Of a stretch of DNA of 64,000 nucleotides, positions 55,239 to 64,000 are shown in pieces. This stretch comes from Penicillus capitatus (lineage: Eukaryota > Chlorophyta). The number at the start of each line of letters is the position of its first letter. The first letter of the stretch is position 1. The notes beneath the pieces are model-generated. The model saw only the letters and a program-made list of their open reading frames with translations. It was not told where the DNA came from and searched no databases. Both the position numbers and the translations under genes were made by a program. The DNA lies in the NCBI GenBank assembly GCA_965649825.1, contig OZ287705.1, forward strand, positions 868,001 to 932,000, given 5' to 3'.

Positions 55239-56592
55239 ATGCTCGGACGCGTTTTGCACGTGCGCGATGTGGCAGCAAGATTGCTTGCGAAAGTGTCCTT
55301 TGCGACGTCGCCGTCCAAGAATGCGGTTTTGACCACGTTACGGGCAAAATTGGAGAGTGGACCTGACCTTGGGGAGTTTTTGAGATTGAGTCAGCTTAAA
55401 GAGCAGCCCGAAGGCTACGCTGTCGAATCTGTTGATTGGCGAGTGTGTGTCATCTTGTCGTGTGCGATCGGTCACGGAGTTGTGCAGGAGAAGCGCAGGA
55501 AACCGGATTGGATGAAACGTGTTTTGCCGGGCGGAGAGAAGTACACTGCCATCAAGAACAAACTCAGAGAGCTCAACCTGCACACAGTTTGCGAAGAGGC
55601 TCGGTGTCCGAATCTCGGAGAGTGCTGGGGTACAATCTTGTTCTCCTCCAAACGGTGCAGATTTGACAGGACGAGAGTGGGTAGGTGGAGGAGATGGCCA
55701 TACAGCGACAGCAACGATCATGCTAATGGGCGATACCTGCACACGAGGATGTCGCTTCTGTGCAGTGAAGACGTCGCGTGCACCGCCCCCTTTGGATCCA
55801 AAAGAACCGGAGAATGTCGCCAAGGCGGTTGCCGAATGGGGCTTGGATTACGTTGTGTTGACGAGTGTGGATCGAGATGATCTTGAAGACGGCGGCGCTA
55901 CACACATCGCTTCCACGATTCAGAAAATCAAACACAAGACACAAGGCATTCGTATCCCTCGATTCCATATCTACATCGGCTGCTGGAATAGGGAAACTAT
56001 TGGTGGAAGCATTGGTTCCGGATTTTGGAGGACGTGAGGAATCGGTGCGTCAGGTGGCGACATCTGGCGTCGATGTCTTTGCTCATAATGTCGAAACGGT
56101 ATCTCGCCGTTTGAGTAAGATCTGCGATTTCTGTAAGTGTGACAAATCTAGGTGGAACGGTTGCAAAGTGTGGTCCGCGATCGTCGAGCGAATTGGCACC
56201 AGAGTCTGTCTGTCCTTGCCCAGGCGAAAGAAGAGGGCGCCAGAGTAACAAAGACTTCGTTGATGCTCGGCTGTGGCGAGTCGTCTGAAGAGGTCATCGA
56301 TGCATTCAGAGTCCTGCGACAGCACCGGGTCGATGTCGTCACCCTGGGTGCGATTACTTTTTCGTCCTCGTCTGTGTTTTGGCAAGGGTTGCTTGTAGGG
56401 CAATACATGAGGCCGACGAAGAGGCACATGGCGGTGGAAGAATATGTCACACCAGATGCGTTCAATGCCTTGGCTGACGTTGCTCGGCGTTTCGGATTTC
56501 TCTACGTGGCATCGGGTCCTCTCGTTCGTTCTTCGTATAGAGCCGGAGAGTATTACCTCAAGAATGTCCTAAACGGAGAGAATCAAAACTAA
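55239..56592 (+). CDS. LIAS: Lipoyl synthase
   Basis: Radical-SAM enzyme that inserts two sulfurs into octanoyl groups to make lipoate. The ATG at 55239 gives an Arg/Ala/Ser-rich mitochondrial-type leader ([20 protein letters not shown]). Then come [37 protein letters not shown] (auxiliary cluster Cys), [20 protein letters not shown] (CxxxCxxC radical-SAM cluster), [28 protein letters not shown]-like and [13 protein letters not shown]. After further introns come [20 protein letters not shown] and [20 protein letters not shown], and the end has [20 protein letters not shown] with the RSSY Ser ligand. All motifs are complete. Introns near 55437-55498, 55625-55680 and 55940-56000 shift the frame. 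Confidence 0.93.
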
Positions 56593-57503
56593 AACCGATT
56601 CGATTTCGCACACTCGAGTTTTGTAAAAAGGCATATCACAAGCACTCGATCTATTGAGTGAGTCAGGGACATTAACAAGTGTAAAGTGAAACACGTCAAG
56701 ACATTCATGATCTCCGTGTATCTTCGAAAACGTGTTTTTCGTCTTTGCATACATCTTTGACTTCTTCCTCATCTGTATGGATTCACTGCAGCGGTGTGGA
56801 GTCACGTCAAAGGAAACGCCCCAATTGAGTATGAAGCACTCTCTGAAGTTCTTCAAATGTTTGCATCGTTGACATCGGCGGTGATCTAATTAGGCGAGGA
56901 GGCGCCCGAGACACAACTATCCCTTTGACATAATGGTCGTCGACTATAGGCTGGGCAGATGAGTCGATTGGCAACGAATTTAGAGTTCTGAGTGGAGTTC
57001 AGAGAGTTTATGAAATGAATGCAGAGTGGACACATTTGCTGAGAGATCTTTGGCGCGATTTATTGTACGTACCGGCGGAGACCTAAAGAACCGCGAGGTT
57101 TCGACGCGGACACTTATTCTAAAGAGTCTCATTTGCCTGATGAGAGATCGTGCATATTGCAAATGTGACACGTCGGAAGTGTGGACAATGAACGGTCGTT
57201 CTTCGCCAAGGATTCGCATGATAACAACCATGGATGGCCGAGGAGCACAAATCTTCAAACGATAGTAGCTGTTCATGTTTCGGGGAGGAAAAGCTCTTTC
57301 GGTATGAAAGAGCTCAATAACGATTTGATGAGCTGTTTTCTGCTTAATCGAGGAAGGATTCAAATCGTGTGAAGTTAAATTTCTCTTACAGTTCGTGTAT
57401 TACATTGAGTTTACAACGTAATCAAAGTACGGTTCAACGCCGCAGAATGTTTTCTCAATGAGTGTGTTCAAATAATGTGAATAAAAGTGTACATGATAAT
57501 AAA
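56593..57503. other. Intergenic stretch of 0.9 kb
   Basis: Between the convergent ends of lipoyl synthase and the U-box gene. Short frames occur on both strands but none has motifs. I see nothing further. Confidence 0.45.
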
Positions 57504-60095
57504 TTACTCGTCGACTCCATCGATTGATGTATACAGGAATGACAAGCCTGCTGCTCCTTGCCAGTCTTCGACGACTGTTGCTCTGGCAACCCCCCTAATT
57601 TTGGAGTCAAGCCCGTATTCCCCATTCGCACAACCCAACGCGTGGCCTTTTCGATCTAGACAGCATTCGTGGAGGCCTCCCGTGCAAACCGCAATTGTGG
57701 CATCGTTGCAATGTTCGAGTTTCCACGTGCTCGCTCGACTGCAAAAACACAACGTTTTGGGAAGGGTGGGGGAAAACAGTCAGTTTTCATCTTATTGACA
57801 GACTTACGTTCTCTTCCACGTGCAGACATAAGAGCTGTGTTCGTTTCTCGGATCCAAATTTACGTGATGAGCCGCAAGACAGATGTTTCCCGAGTTTTTT
57901 CTGCTGTTTGCGTTATGGATAGCTTTGATGATAACATCTCCGCTGACCGCATCCGCGAGTTCAATCTGCCACAAGGTTGCCGTCTCTGCGTCTGGATGCC
58001 ATCCAACCCAATCGCTGGTTTCATCTCTCACGCACTCCGTTTGTACAAGATACCAGCCAATGAATGTATTTCCCCTCGGATCTGGACCACTGTCCATCCG
58101 AATCTTGCATAATCCTGGTCCAGCATAACTGGCACTGACTCCTGCAAAAACACTCAATCGACAAAGAATCACCGGAGAAACAGACAACATACGAGTTTCC
58201 TCAACGAGCGAGTGCTCCTTTATTTGATCGATTTGTCGTTCATTTAATAGAAGGGATGGAGTTCGAATGTATTTGTAACAAAATTCGAGTGTCATTCCAG
58301 AGTCAAAATCAGCTCTACACCGCGTCACATCTCCTTGGATTGCGCGCGGTTGACAATTCCCTCGAAAAGTCGGTCCTGAGATGGCTTGAGCATAAAGTTC
58401 ATGGGTGAGCATTCCTACAAATTTGTAACAAGATGCATGAGAGCTTGATCGCCTCGCAGTTTCGAGCTGTTTCCCGGGTAGCAGCATGAGGCGAAAGTCA
58501 AGATCGGTCGCATTTCGACTCCATTTCCCCTCGGTAATCTTACCAAGAAGCTCGTACCCTTCTGGAGTGTCTTTTTGGGTGGACATCCAACCTTGTACAT
58601 CTCCATTTGTCTCAAGCATCAGGACTAACGTATTCTTGATCTTTCGACCGTCGTTCAAAAAGATCTTGCCGTTCATTTGGACAATTCCTGCGTCAAGCCG
58701 GTAGTGGCGCAGGTGAGGCGGCGTGGAAATCTGGTCGAACTCCAGGTTCCCTAGTGGTAGTAAACGCTGAAGACCGTTCTTTGTGCCAGCGCTGCACATA
58801 CAGGCAGAAAGCTGTAGTCTGCCGCTGATCTCATTTGGTGCAGCAGATGTCGATTCTTGGGCAGTGGTGGATTCGTCCAGGATTCTAGATTTGGTGGAGA
58901 TTATTGTGAGATCGTCACACGTGCCATCGAACGTCCCTGTAACGTAGGAAGACTTCAGCGATCCAGTTGGTTCATGGATCTCTTGTATATGTCCCGACAT
59001 GCGCCCGGTCGGTTCCAGAAGCAGGACGCCATGTATCGTGCCACTTCGTTTGTTCTTAGAGATTACTCGCCCTTTCCAGTCCAACAAGCCTGGCTTCAAG
59101 TAACTCGAGTGTACGGATCGAGATCCCTCTTCTGTAATCGGTACAGAGGTTGTTGACGCATCTTCCCTTATTGGAAAAAAGGTTTTGATGATGTCTTCAA
59201 GCGCCATGTTCCGAACGAGTTTTCTCGACTGCAAAGGCACAGACCTTACTGGATCTATCACGCTTCCCCTTCTGAGCCACTCTTCAATTGCGAATTGTTC
59301 ATAGGTCACCCCGGAGCCTAACAAGGTTACCGGGTGGACCATGGTCTGTTTCGTAATAGGACATTCTACGCGCGATTGGAGATCGTCCAAAAATGCCGAT
59401 TTTGCGTTGTCCTTGGTTGTAGACGCTGATAGACCGCTCTCGATCGCGTCAATAATTTGGTCCAGTTCAAATTCTTCCAGTCTCAGTTTGTTCGTGCGCG
59501 CTTCAGCTAGACAGTCCTTTAGAATTTGCAAGTCCTCGTTTTTCTCAATCAGAGTCTCAGAATGTTGTTGAAGCAGCTGTTCAATCAATTTCTTTATCTG
59601 TTCACTGTTCGACGCGGTCTTCTCAAACCCTTTACGCAACTCAATCTTCAATTTGGTCATTTGCTCTTGAGCAACGGCTGTCTGCCTGAAGTATGCGTTT
59701 TGCACCTCGGCCCGTAAGTTCTTCAGGTCTCGGCGCATTTCAGCTGTGATCCCGACGGTTGTCGCCGTCAACAAATTCAAAGCCTGCTCCAGTTTCGTTC
59801 TCGCTTTTAAGAGGTCACCGGTTATTTCTGATGCGTTTAAGACTGCCACGAATGCCGTCATCTTACAACATTGGCTCACTACCTTATCAGTACACTCGAG
59901 TGCTTCAATGATGAACCATAGGCCTTTCTCGATATCCGCGTCGGATGTGCTTTGTCGAACAACGTGCTCAAGGACAGGCCGGATTCGTTGCGCAAATCTC
60001 GCCAATAGTCTGCAGTCTTCTTGGTTGGCTTTGACCTGTGCGGCTTTCTGGCATAACCTGCTAACCAGAACCAAGGCTGTCTTTGCTAATTCCAT
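57504..60095 (-). CDS. MLKL/HeLo-like helical bundle-U-box protein with beta-rich C-terminus
   Basis: The ATG at 60095 opens MELAKTALVLVSRLCQKAAQ. Residues 1-110 form a helical bundle with EDCRLLARFAQRIRPVLEHV and LLKARTKLEQALNLL, similar to the MLKL N-terminal (MLKL_NTD/HeLo-like) domain. A coiled coil follows (residues about 120-215). The U-box has VECPITKQTMVHPVTLLGSG, VTYEQFAIEEWLRRGSVIDP and LQSRKLVRNMALEDIIKTFF, giving likely E3 ubiquitin ligase activity. The long C-terminal part is rich in beta-type segments and ends, after an intron with donor at about 57819, in TWKLEHCNDATIAVCTGGLH and GAAGLSFLYTSIDG. It might be a sugar- or ligand-binding fold, but I do not recognise it. One more short intron lies near 58140-58195. 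Membrane or adaptor function of the N-terminal bundle is inferred from the family. Confidence 0.72.
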
Positions 60096-61244
60096 AACGA
60101 TGACTTTCAAATATGAATCTAAAGTGCGGAGACTTCGAGAGGTGCAGCCGCGAAATATTTCAGTAAACGTTCGATGAATACGCTAAAACACGAAATGCTT
60201 TCAAGCTGAATCGGGGGTATTTATGACGCTCAACCGTTCAGGTGACTCGGACAAATAACGAAAAGCCGCGGACTCTTGCCTGCTATTGGGCGAGAAGTCC
60301 CTTAGTGGAATTGACAAGGATACGGTTTACGAGAGAACGTACATACATGACGGCGGTGCCTATAGCAGAAAATTCAAGCGTCCTTTTTGCGTCGACAACA
60401 CGTGAATAGACAGGCTTTCGACGTTCCTTCGCCTACCAGCGTCGTTGATTTTTTAGAGAAAGAAACAACGTTCGACGGTTTGCTCTTCGCATTTGGCTAC
60501 GGAGAGAGTAGGACCAATCAACAAAAGTCTTGACGCGACGCGACAATCTGCGAAAGACAGACTAAAGCTTATTTAATCTTAGAGTTGTGGGTGTAAACTT
60601 TGCATAGTGCTTTCCTCGCTTCATTACGATTCCGCAGTTTTTTTGTCGCCGGGGGCTCGCCGAAGGAAGGATCATATCGGTGCGTTATCATTTTCTACCT
60701 CGAAATCACCCGCTATTGTAGTTCTGATATACGACGCGTTTCATAATCGAAACTGTCTTACGCTTCGCTGTCAAGCGAAGGGCTTTGCTTACAATAGCGA
60801 CCATTTTTGCAGCGTTTAGGGGCACACATGTTCTTTTTCTAGAACAAAGAACGTTTTAATGATTGATAACGTATGCCGAATGTTTCAGTTTGGCCTCAGA
60901 ATGTTTCGTACAACAATCTCTTTGATGTTTTCACATACATAATGTGTTGGTAAACGGGCAGTAAGATGCCCTCATTGCAATTTGAGAAGTCTCAATAGCT
61001 TCTCACAATCGGCATTGGCCTCATGTCATCTTGTACACGCTAAGTCTTTGACACGAGTCTGTCTTCCGCCGAGATCGACAACTTATTCCCAGAGGCATTT
61101 TTTTATACGCGTTATGCACAAACGTGTTCAGCAAGAATAATGGATATGAATGCGTATGAACTGATGAAGAAAGATACCTTGTCAACGTATTCTTTGGATA
61201 TTTGCAGGGTACCTTAGGAATACGGGGGTAGTAAGCATATTGGC
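60096..61244. other. Intergenic stretch of 1.15 kb
   Basis: Upstream of the U-box gene and downstream of the next minus-strand gene. The plus-strand frame at 60607-60819 has no motif. Nothing else is supported. Confidence 0.45.
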
Positions 61245-62080
61245 TTATTGATATTGCCATGGCGGCTGCGGCTGGGATTGATATTGCCATGGCGGCTGCG
61301 GCTGGGATTGATATTGCCATGGCGGCTGGGGTTGGTAAGGAGGGCCAATTGTTATATACTGCGGTCTTTGAATATGAAAGAGAAGGTCAGGACCGAACGT
61401 AATACTCTCTGCCTGCTGAACATGACAAGTCTGGATGTGATTGGCTGGCATTCCAGGCTGCATGGGAACGAGTCCTGATTGACTACGGCATTGCAGCTTT
61501 CCTTTGCACAAACAAATAATTCTCTTAGCTATCATGTCTCATTCACATACTTACCCTGAGAGTTGTTGCCGGACTCACTCCTGAAAACTATTGCTTTCGT
61601 CTGCTCTCTCTTCTCGTCGCTGTTGGCAGACTTCGATTCAGTCGTATATTCCAGACATTCGGGATATGTTCGGAGTTTATCTTTGAGAGAATCGATTTCC
61701 TTCTGCTGCCTGCTTGAGAGAGCAAAAGAGCCCGCGCCCAACACCGCCAGGGCTCCAATGAGTCTCGTCGTGGCTTTTCTGAGCCTCGATGCGACGTTCA
61801 AATTCCGTAACGTATGGGACCCAAAAGGCATTTGTTTTATTCTTGAAACTTCTTTGTCCGCAGACTTCAAAGCGTCGACGACATGGTCAAGGGATGTTTT
61901 AAGTTCCTCGTCTCGCAAATTACTTTTTGCGAGACCATTAAGAACAGGCTTCGTTTGCTCTGCCAGCTCTTGTAGCATCTTGAGGTCTTCGCAATTAAAA
62001 CGGCTCTGGGTCACTTTCCTTGCAATTGCAGTGACGATGGCAAGTCCAGCGGATGCCAATGAGCCTATAGTGACCTCCAT
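61245..62080 (-). CDS. MLKL/HeLo-like helical bundle protein with Pro/Gln/Trp repeat tail
   Basis: The ATG at 62080 gives MEVTIGSLASAGLAIVTAIA. The N-terminal half of about 130 residues has CEDLKMLQELAEQTKPVLNG, LKTSLDHVVDALKSADKEVS and SRLRKATTRLIGALAVLGAG. It aligns by eye with the N-terminus of the U-box protein next door and with MLKL-type bundles. A short coiled segment and a polar linker follow (YTTESKSANSDEKREQTKAI). An intron of about 50 nt joins NNSQ to GKLQCRSQSGLVPMQPGMPA. The tail ends in three copies of QPQPPWQYQS. There is no U-box, kinase or NACHT domain. It could be an adaptor or membrane-active partner for the neighbouring protein; that is inference from shared domain and proximity. 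Confidence 0.62.
61248..61337 (-). repeat. Three tandem 30-bp coding units
   Basis: Three copies of a 30-bp unit (TTGATATTGCCATGGCGGCT plus ten bases, plus strand), nearly identical, encode QPQPPWQYQS on the minus strand at the very end of the gene. Confidence 0.85.
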
Positions 62081-62431
62081 GGTGACCAAAGCTCGCGCAG
62101 AAACCGCCTTTCCGCGACGGACGAATATCGGTTCACACAAAATCGCGCAATAAACTGAACTGCCTTTCCCGCTCCGACGAGCTCACATTAATACTGCTTT
62201 AACCGTTAAATGCGTCACCTCAGGTCGTGTTGTCAGTGCCTCTTTTTCGCGCTCGTGGCATGACGTCATATCCTTTTTCTCACACAGCTTCTCGTTAAAG
62301 CACAGACCTCATACACCATCAGTGTTCGCCTGCGTCGTCTCCCGAAGCTGCAACACATCTGCAATGAGCTGCTCCACAGTTTCTCCACTCCTCTTCGGCG
62401 GACACCGTCCACTAATCTCCGCTACCTTGTA
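62081..62431. other. Intergenic, 0.35 kb
   Basis: Lies between two minus-strand genes and should hold the promoter of the MLKL-like gene. No other feature is seen. Confidence 0.4.
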
Positions 62432-62741
62432 TCAACCATGTCTTCGTTCTCGCGACGCACTCCTTAACAAACCCATGACCTTATGCAAGAGCTGCTGCGA
62501 TTCAGCACAGAGTTGAGAAATCTCTTTCGTCTGTCTTGACAATTCCTCCATACATTTCGTCGCACTTGCCACCGCAGAGAGCTCATCGATATCCGTGTCG
62601 GCCACCTTTAACAACTCAGCAATATCCTGAACGCACAAAACAGGCCTGGTGTCGCCAGTACCTTCCCTCGACTTTGCTTACGGCTTGTTCCTTCGAGATA
62701 AAGCTGCACATGTCGACAACCATCTCGCGTTCCTGCGCCAT
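62432..62741 (-). CDS. Small coiled-coil protein, unknown
   Basis: The ATG at 62741 gives MAQEREMVVDMCSFISKEQA. An intron of about 60 nt (GTAAGC..CAG) keeps phase 0 and joins it to DIAELLKVADTDIDELSAVA, then SATKCMEELSRQTKEISQLC, ESQQLLHKVMGLLRSASRER and a stop, giving about 84 residues, almost all helical with a heptad pattern. The size and layout recall small subunits of BLOC/BORC, Mediator or kinetochore complexes, but no family can be named. Confidence 0.5.
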
Positions 62742-63117
62742 CACCTCGTAGCCACGTATGATACGCGACAAGAGCAGGGCTCTCTCCTCTACGCAACATC
62801 GTCTTTATCCGGTTGGCCAGAACTCGACCGTCGGACTTGGGTTCTCTAAGTCGATGTCCATCGTGGAGTACGACATTCGAGCTGCAGAGCGATTCGATTG
62901 GCAAAACAAAAAACGACTACTCTCTATATGTTGTGCTGTTGACTTCGTATGTCATGCTCGTTCCAATGCAAAAAATGAGAATGCATGTATCCCACACAAA
63001 GCAAACCATCTTACACTCGGCCATTACAATGCATGAAACCACAAACAACAACGCCGCTTTCTACATCCATCTGGGCATGAGAATGTCTGACATGCTGTGT
63101 GATGAACGCACCTCTGC
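62742..63117. other. Intergenic, 0.38 kb
   Basis: No gene is seen. It separates two minus-strand genes and should contain the promoter of the small coiled-coil gene. Confidence 0.4.
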
Positions 63118-64000
63118 CTAGATATTCTTTTCGTTGGTTGAAATGTTTTCAGCAGGTTCTGCCTCTTCTCCCGAACTCTGTGAAAGTTGCGGAGCGATGG
63201 GAGAATTGTCAGAATCTCCCTCTCTCTGCTTTGCTTCCGTTGTAGAACCTAAAGACACGTTACTGGCTTTTCTGTTGATGCCCTGTATGGGAATGCTCAC
63301 CCATTGAGACGGTATTGGATTTGATGGAGGTGGAATAGGATGTCTTGCGTGGATCTGTTGTGACACTCGTTGATATTTTCCTTGCATCCATCATGACGGA
63401 TTGAGGCAGTCCGATTCCAGGAATCACGGAGCTCTGTACATTCGGAGCACCAATGCCTGGAATGGTCACATGCCTCGGCTCCACGACAATTGGCACACCC
63501 ACGCCTGCCACTTTCCACGTCACATCACATCACAGCACAGCACAGAAGAAGGGGCCAAACCTTTCGTAGGCTGTTTGATGTGAAGCTGATGCGGTCGTTC
63601 TTGAGATCTGTTTTCTCGTCGGACTGGTGGCGTTATTCTTAGGCTCTGTCCGCCAGCAAAGGACATAGATCCTCCATTAGGGCCAGTTGATCCACTCGTT
63701 GGCTGCAATGCAGAAAAGAGACATCACGTGCGATTCCATCTTGCTGTCAGTACTTACTGTGAGGGTCTGTTTTATGGATACCTCTTGCTCTGAACTCGTT
63801 CTGGGCTGGCTGCTTTCTTCTTCGACACTTCTGTGATATTCATCGACATGGACAGAGGGCGGTCGACTGCCAGTACTGCTGGGATTCACTCTCCGGTTCT
63901 CTTGACCTCTACGCGGCGGAGCCACGACGGGTGGCAATTCTGAATGGGATTTCATTTCGCTGATGGGACCAACAGATCCCGCATCGCTCTGGTCATGCGC
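63118..64000 (-). CDS. Pro/Ser/Arg-rich protein, 5' end outside window
   Basis: The minus-strand frame is open to base 64000. Visible parts: KSHSELPPVVAPPRRGQENR, an intron near 63708-63762, then SGSTGPNGGSMSFAGGQSLR and ITPPVRRENRSQERPHQLHI. A further intron of about 55 nt leads to exons with GVPIVVEPRHVTIPGIGAPN and SVIPGIGLPQSVMMDARK (an IPGIG repeat), and the terminal exon has IHARHPIPPPSNPIPSQW and SQSSGEEAEPAENISTNEKN with the stop at 63118. It is disordered and low in hydrophobic residues, so a scaffold or regulatory tail is likely. The family is not recognisable from this part. Confidence 0.55.

Noticed and set aside
1-64000. CRISPR arrays, prokaryotic operons, riboswitches, rRNA or tRNA genes
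   Set aside because: None is visible. Split genes with spliceosomal introns and eukaryote-specific families show that this is nuclear DNA.

Overview
This is a nuclear window from a compact, intron-rich eukaryote. It carries coatomer, Mediator, SF3b, retromer, RNA polymerase III and lipoyl synthase genes. Nearly all genes are split by very short GT..AG introns; the ones I could place by hand are about 43-63 nt. CDSs are often only 35-150 bp apart and two even overlap. Nuclear SufC, mTERF, RAP and KsgA-type organelle genes, plus a secreted-type leader followed by Phe (43.2 kb), suggest an alga or other plastid-bearing protist, perhaps with a complex plastid. I cannot name the species. All exon structures were read by eye from frame changes and family conservation.

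Layout. 0-19.4 kb is housekeeping: delta-COP (5' cut), a RAP protein, an RS/hnRNP Q acidic-domain protein, RPC31, a secreted Cys-rich protein, SufC, a two-TM protein, malate dehydrogenase, a GT4 glycosyltransferase, an mTERF protein, MED31, a KsgA/Dim1 rRNA methylase, glutaredoxin and two unknowns. 21-24.1 kb holds VPS35. 24.9-30.9 kb holds a large NACHT STAND ATPase ending in 13 HEAT-like 37-residue repeats. Its N-terminal coding region is interrupted by an 808-bp LTR element with two identical 147-bp LTRs, a TGG-type primer site, a polypurine tract and a 4-bp target duplication. A solo LTR of the same family lies at 32.66 kb.

33.5-38.7 kb is one minus-strand gene fusing a long WD40 region to a TRP/polycystin-like ion channel. 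39.1-45.7 kb has a SET methyltransferase, a gene-poor stretch, a plastid-type leader protein and a C2-lipase. 46-56.6 kb is dense again: SF3B3, a two-domain ZNRD2/p27 protein, a ZnT9-like transporter, a thiol dioxygenase (ADO/PCO type) and lipoyl synthase.

57.5-62.7 kb holds two genes sharing an N-terminal helical-bundle domain of the MLKL/HeLo type, one fused to a U-box, followed by a small coiled-coil protein. The right edge is an incomplete Pro/Ser-rich gene.

The most unusual content is the set of putative innate-immunity or signalling genes: the NACHT-HEAT receptor with homogenised repeats and a fresh retroelement inside it, the WD40-TRP channel, and the paired MLKL-like/U-box genes. Links between them are inference from domain architecture only.
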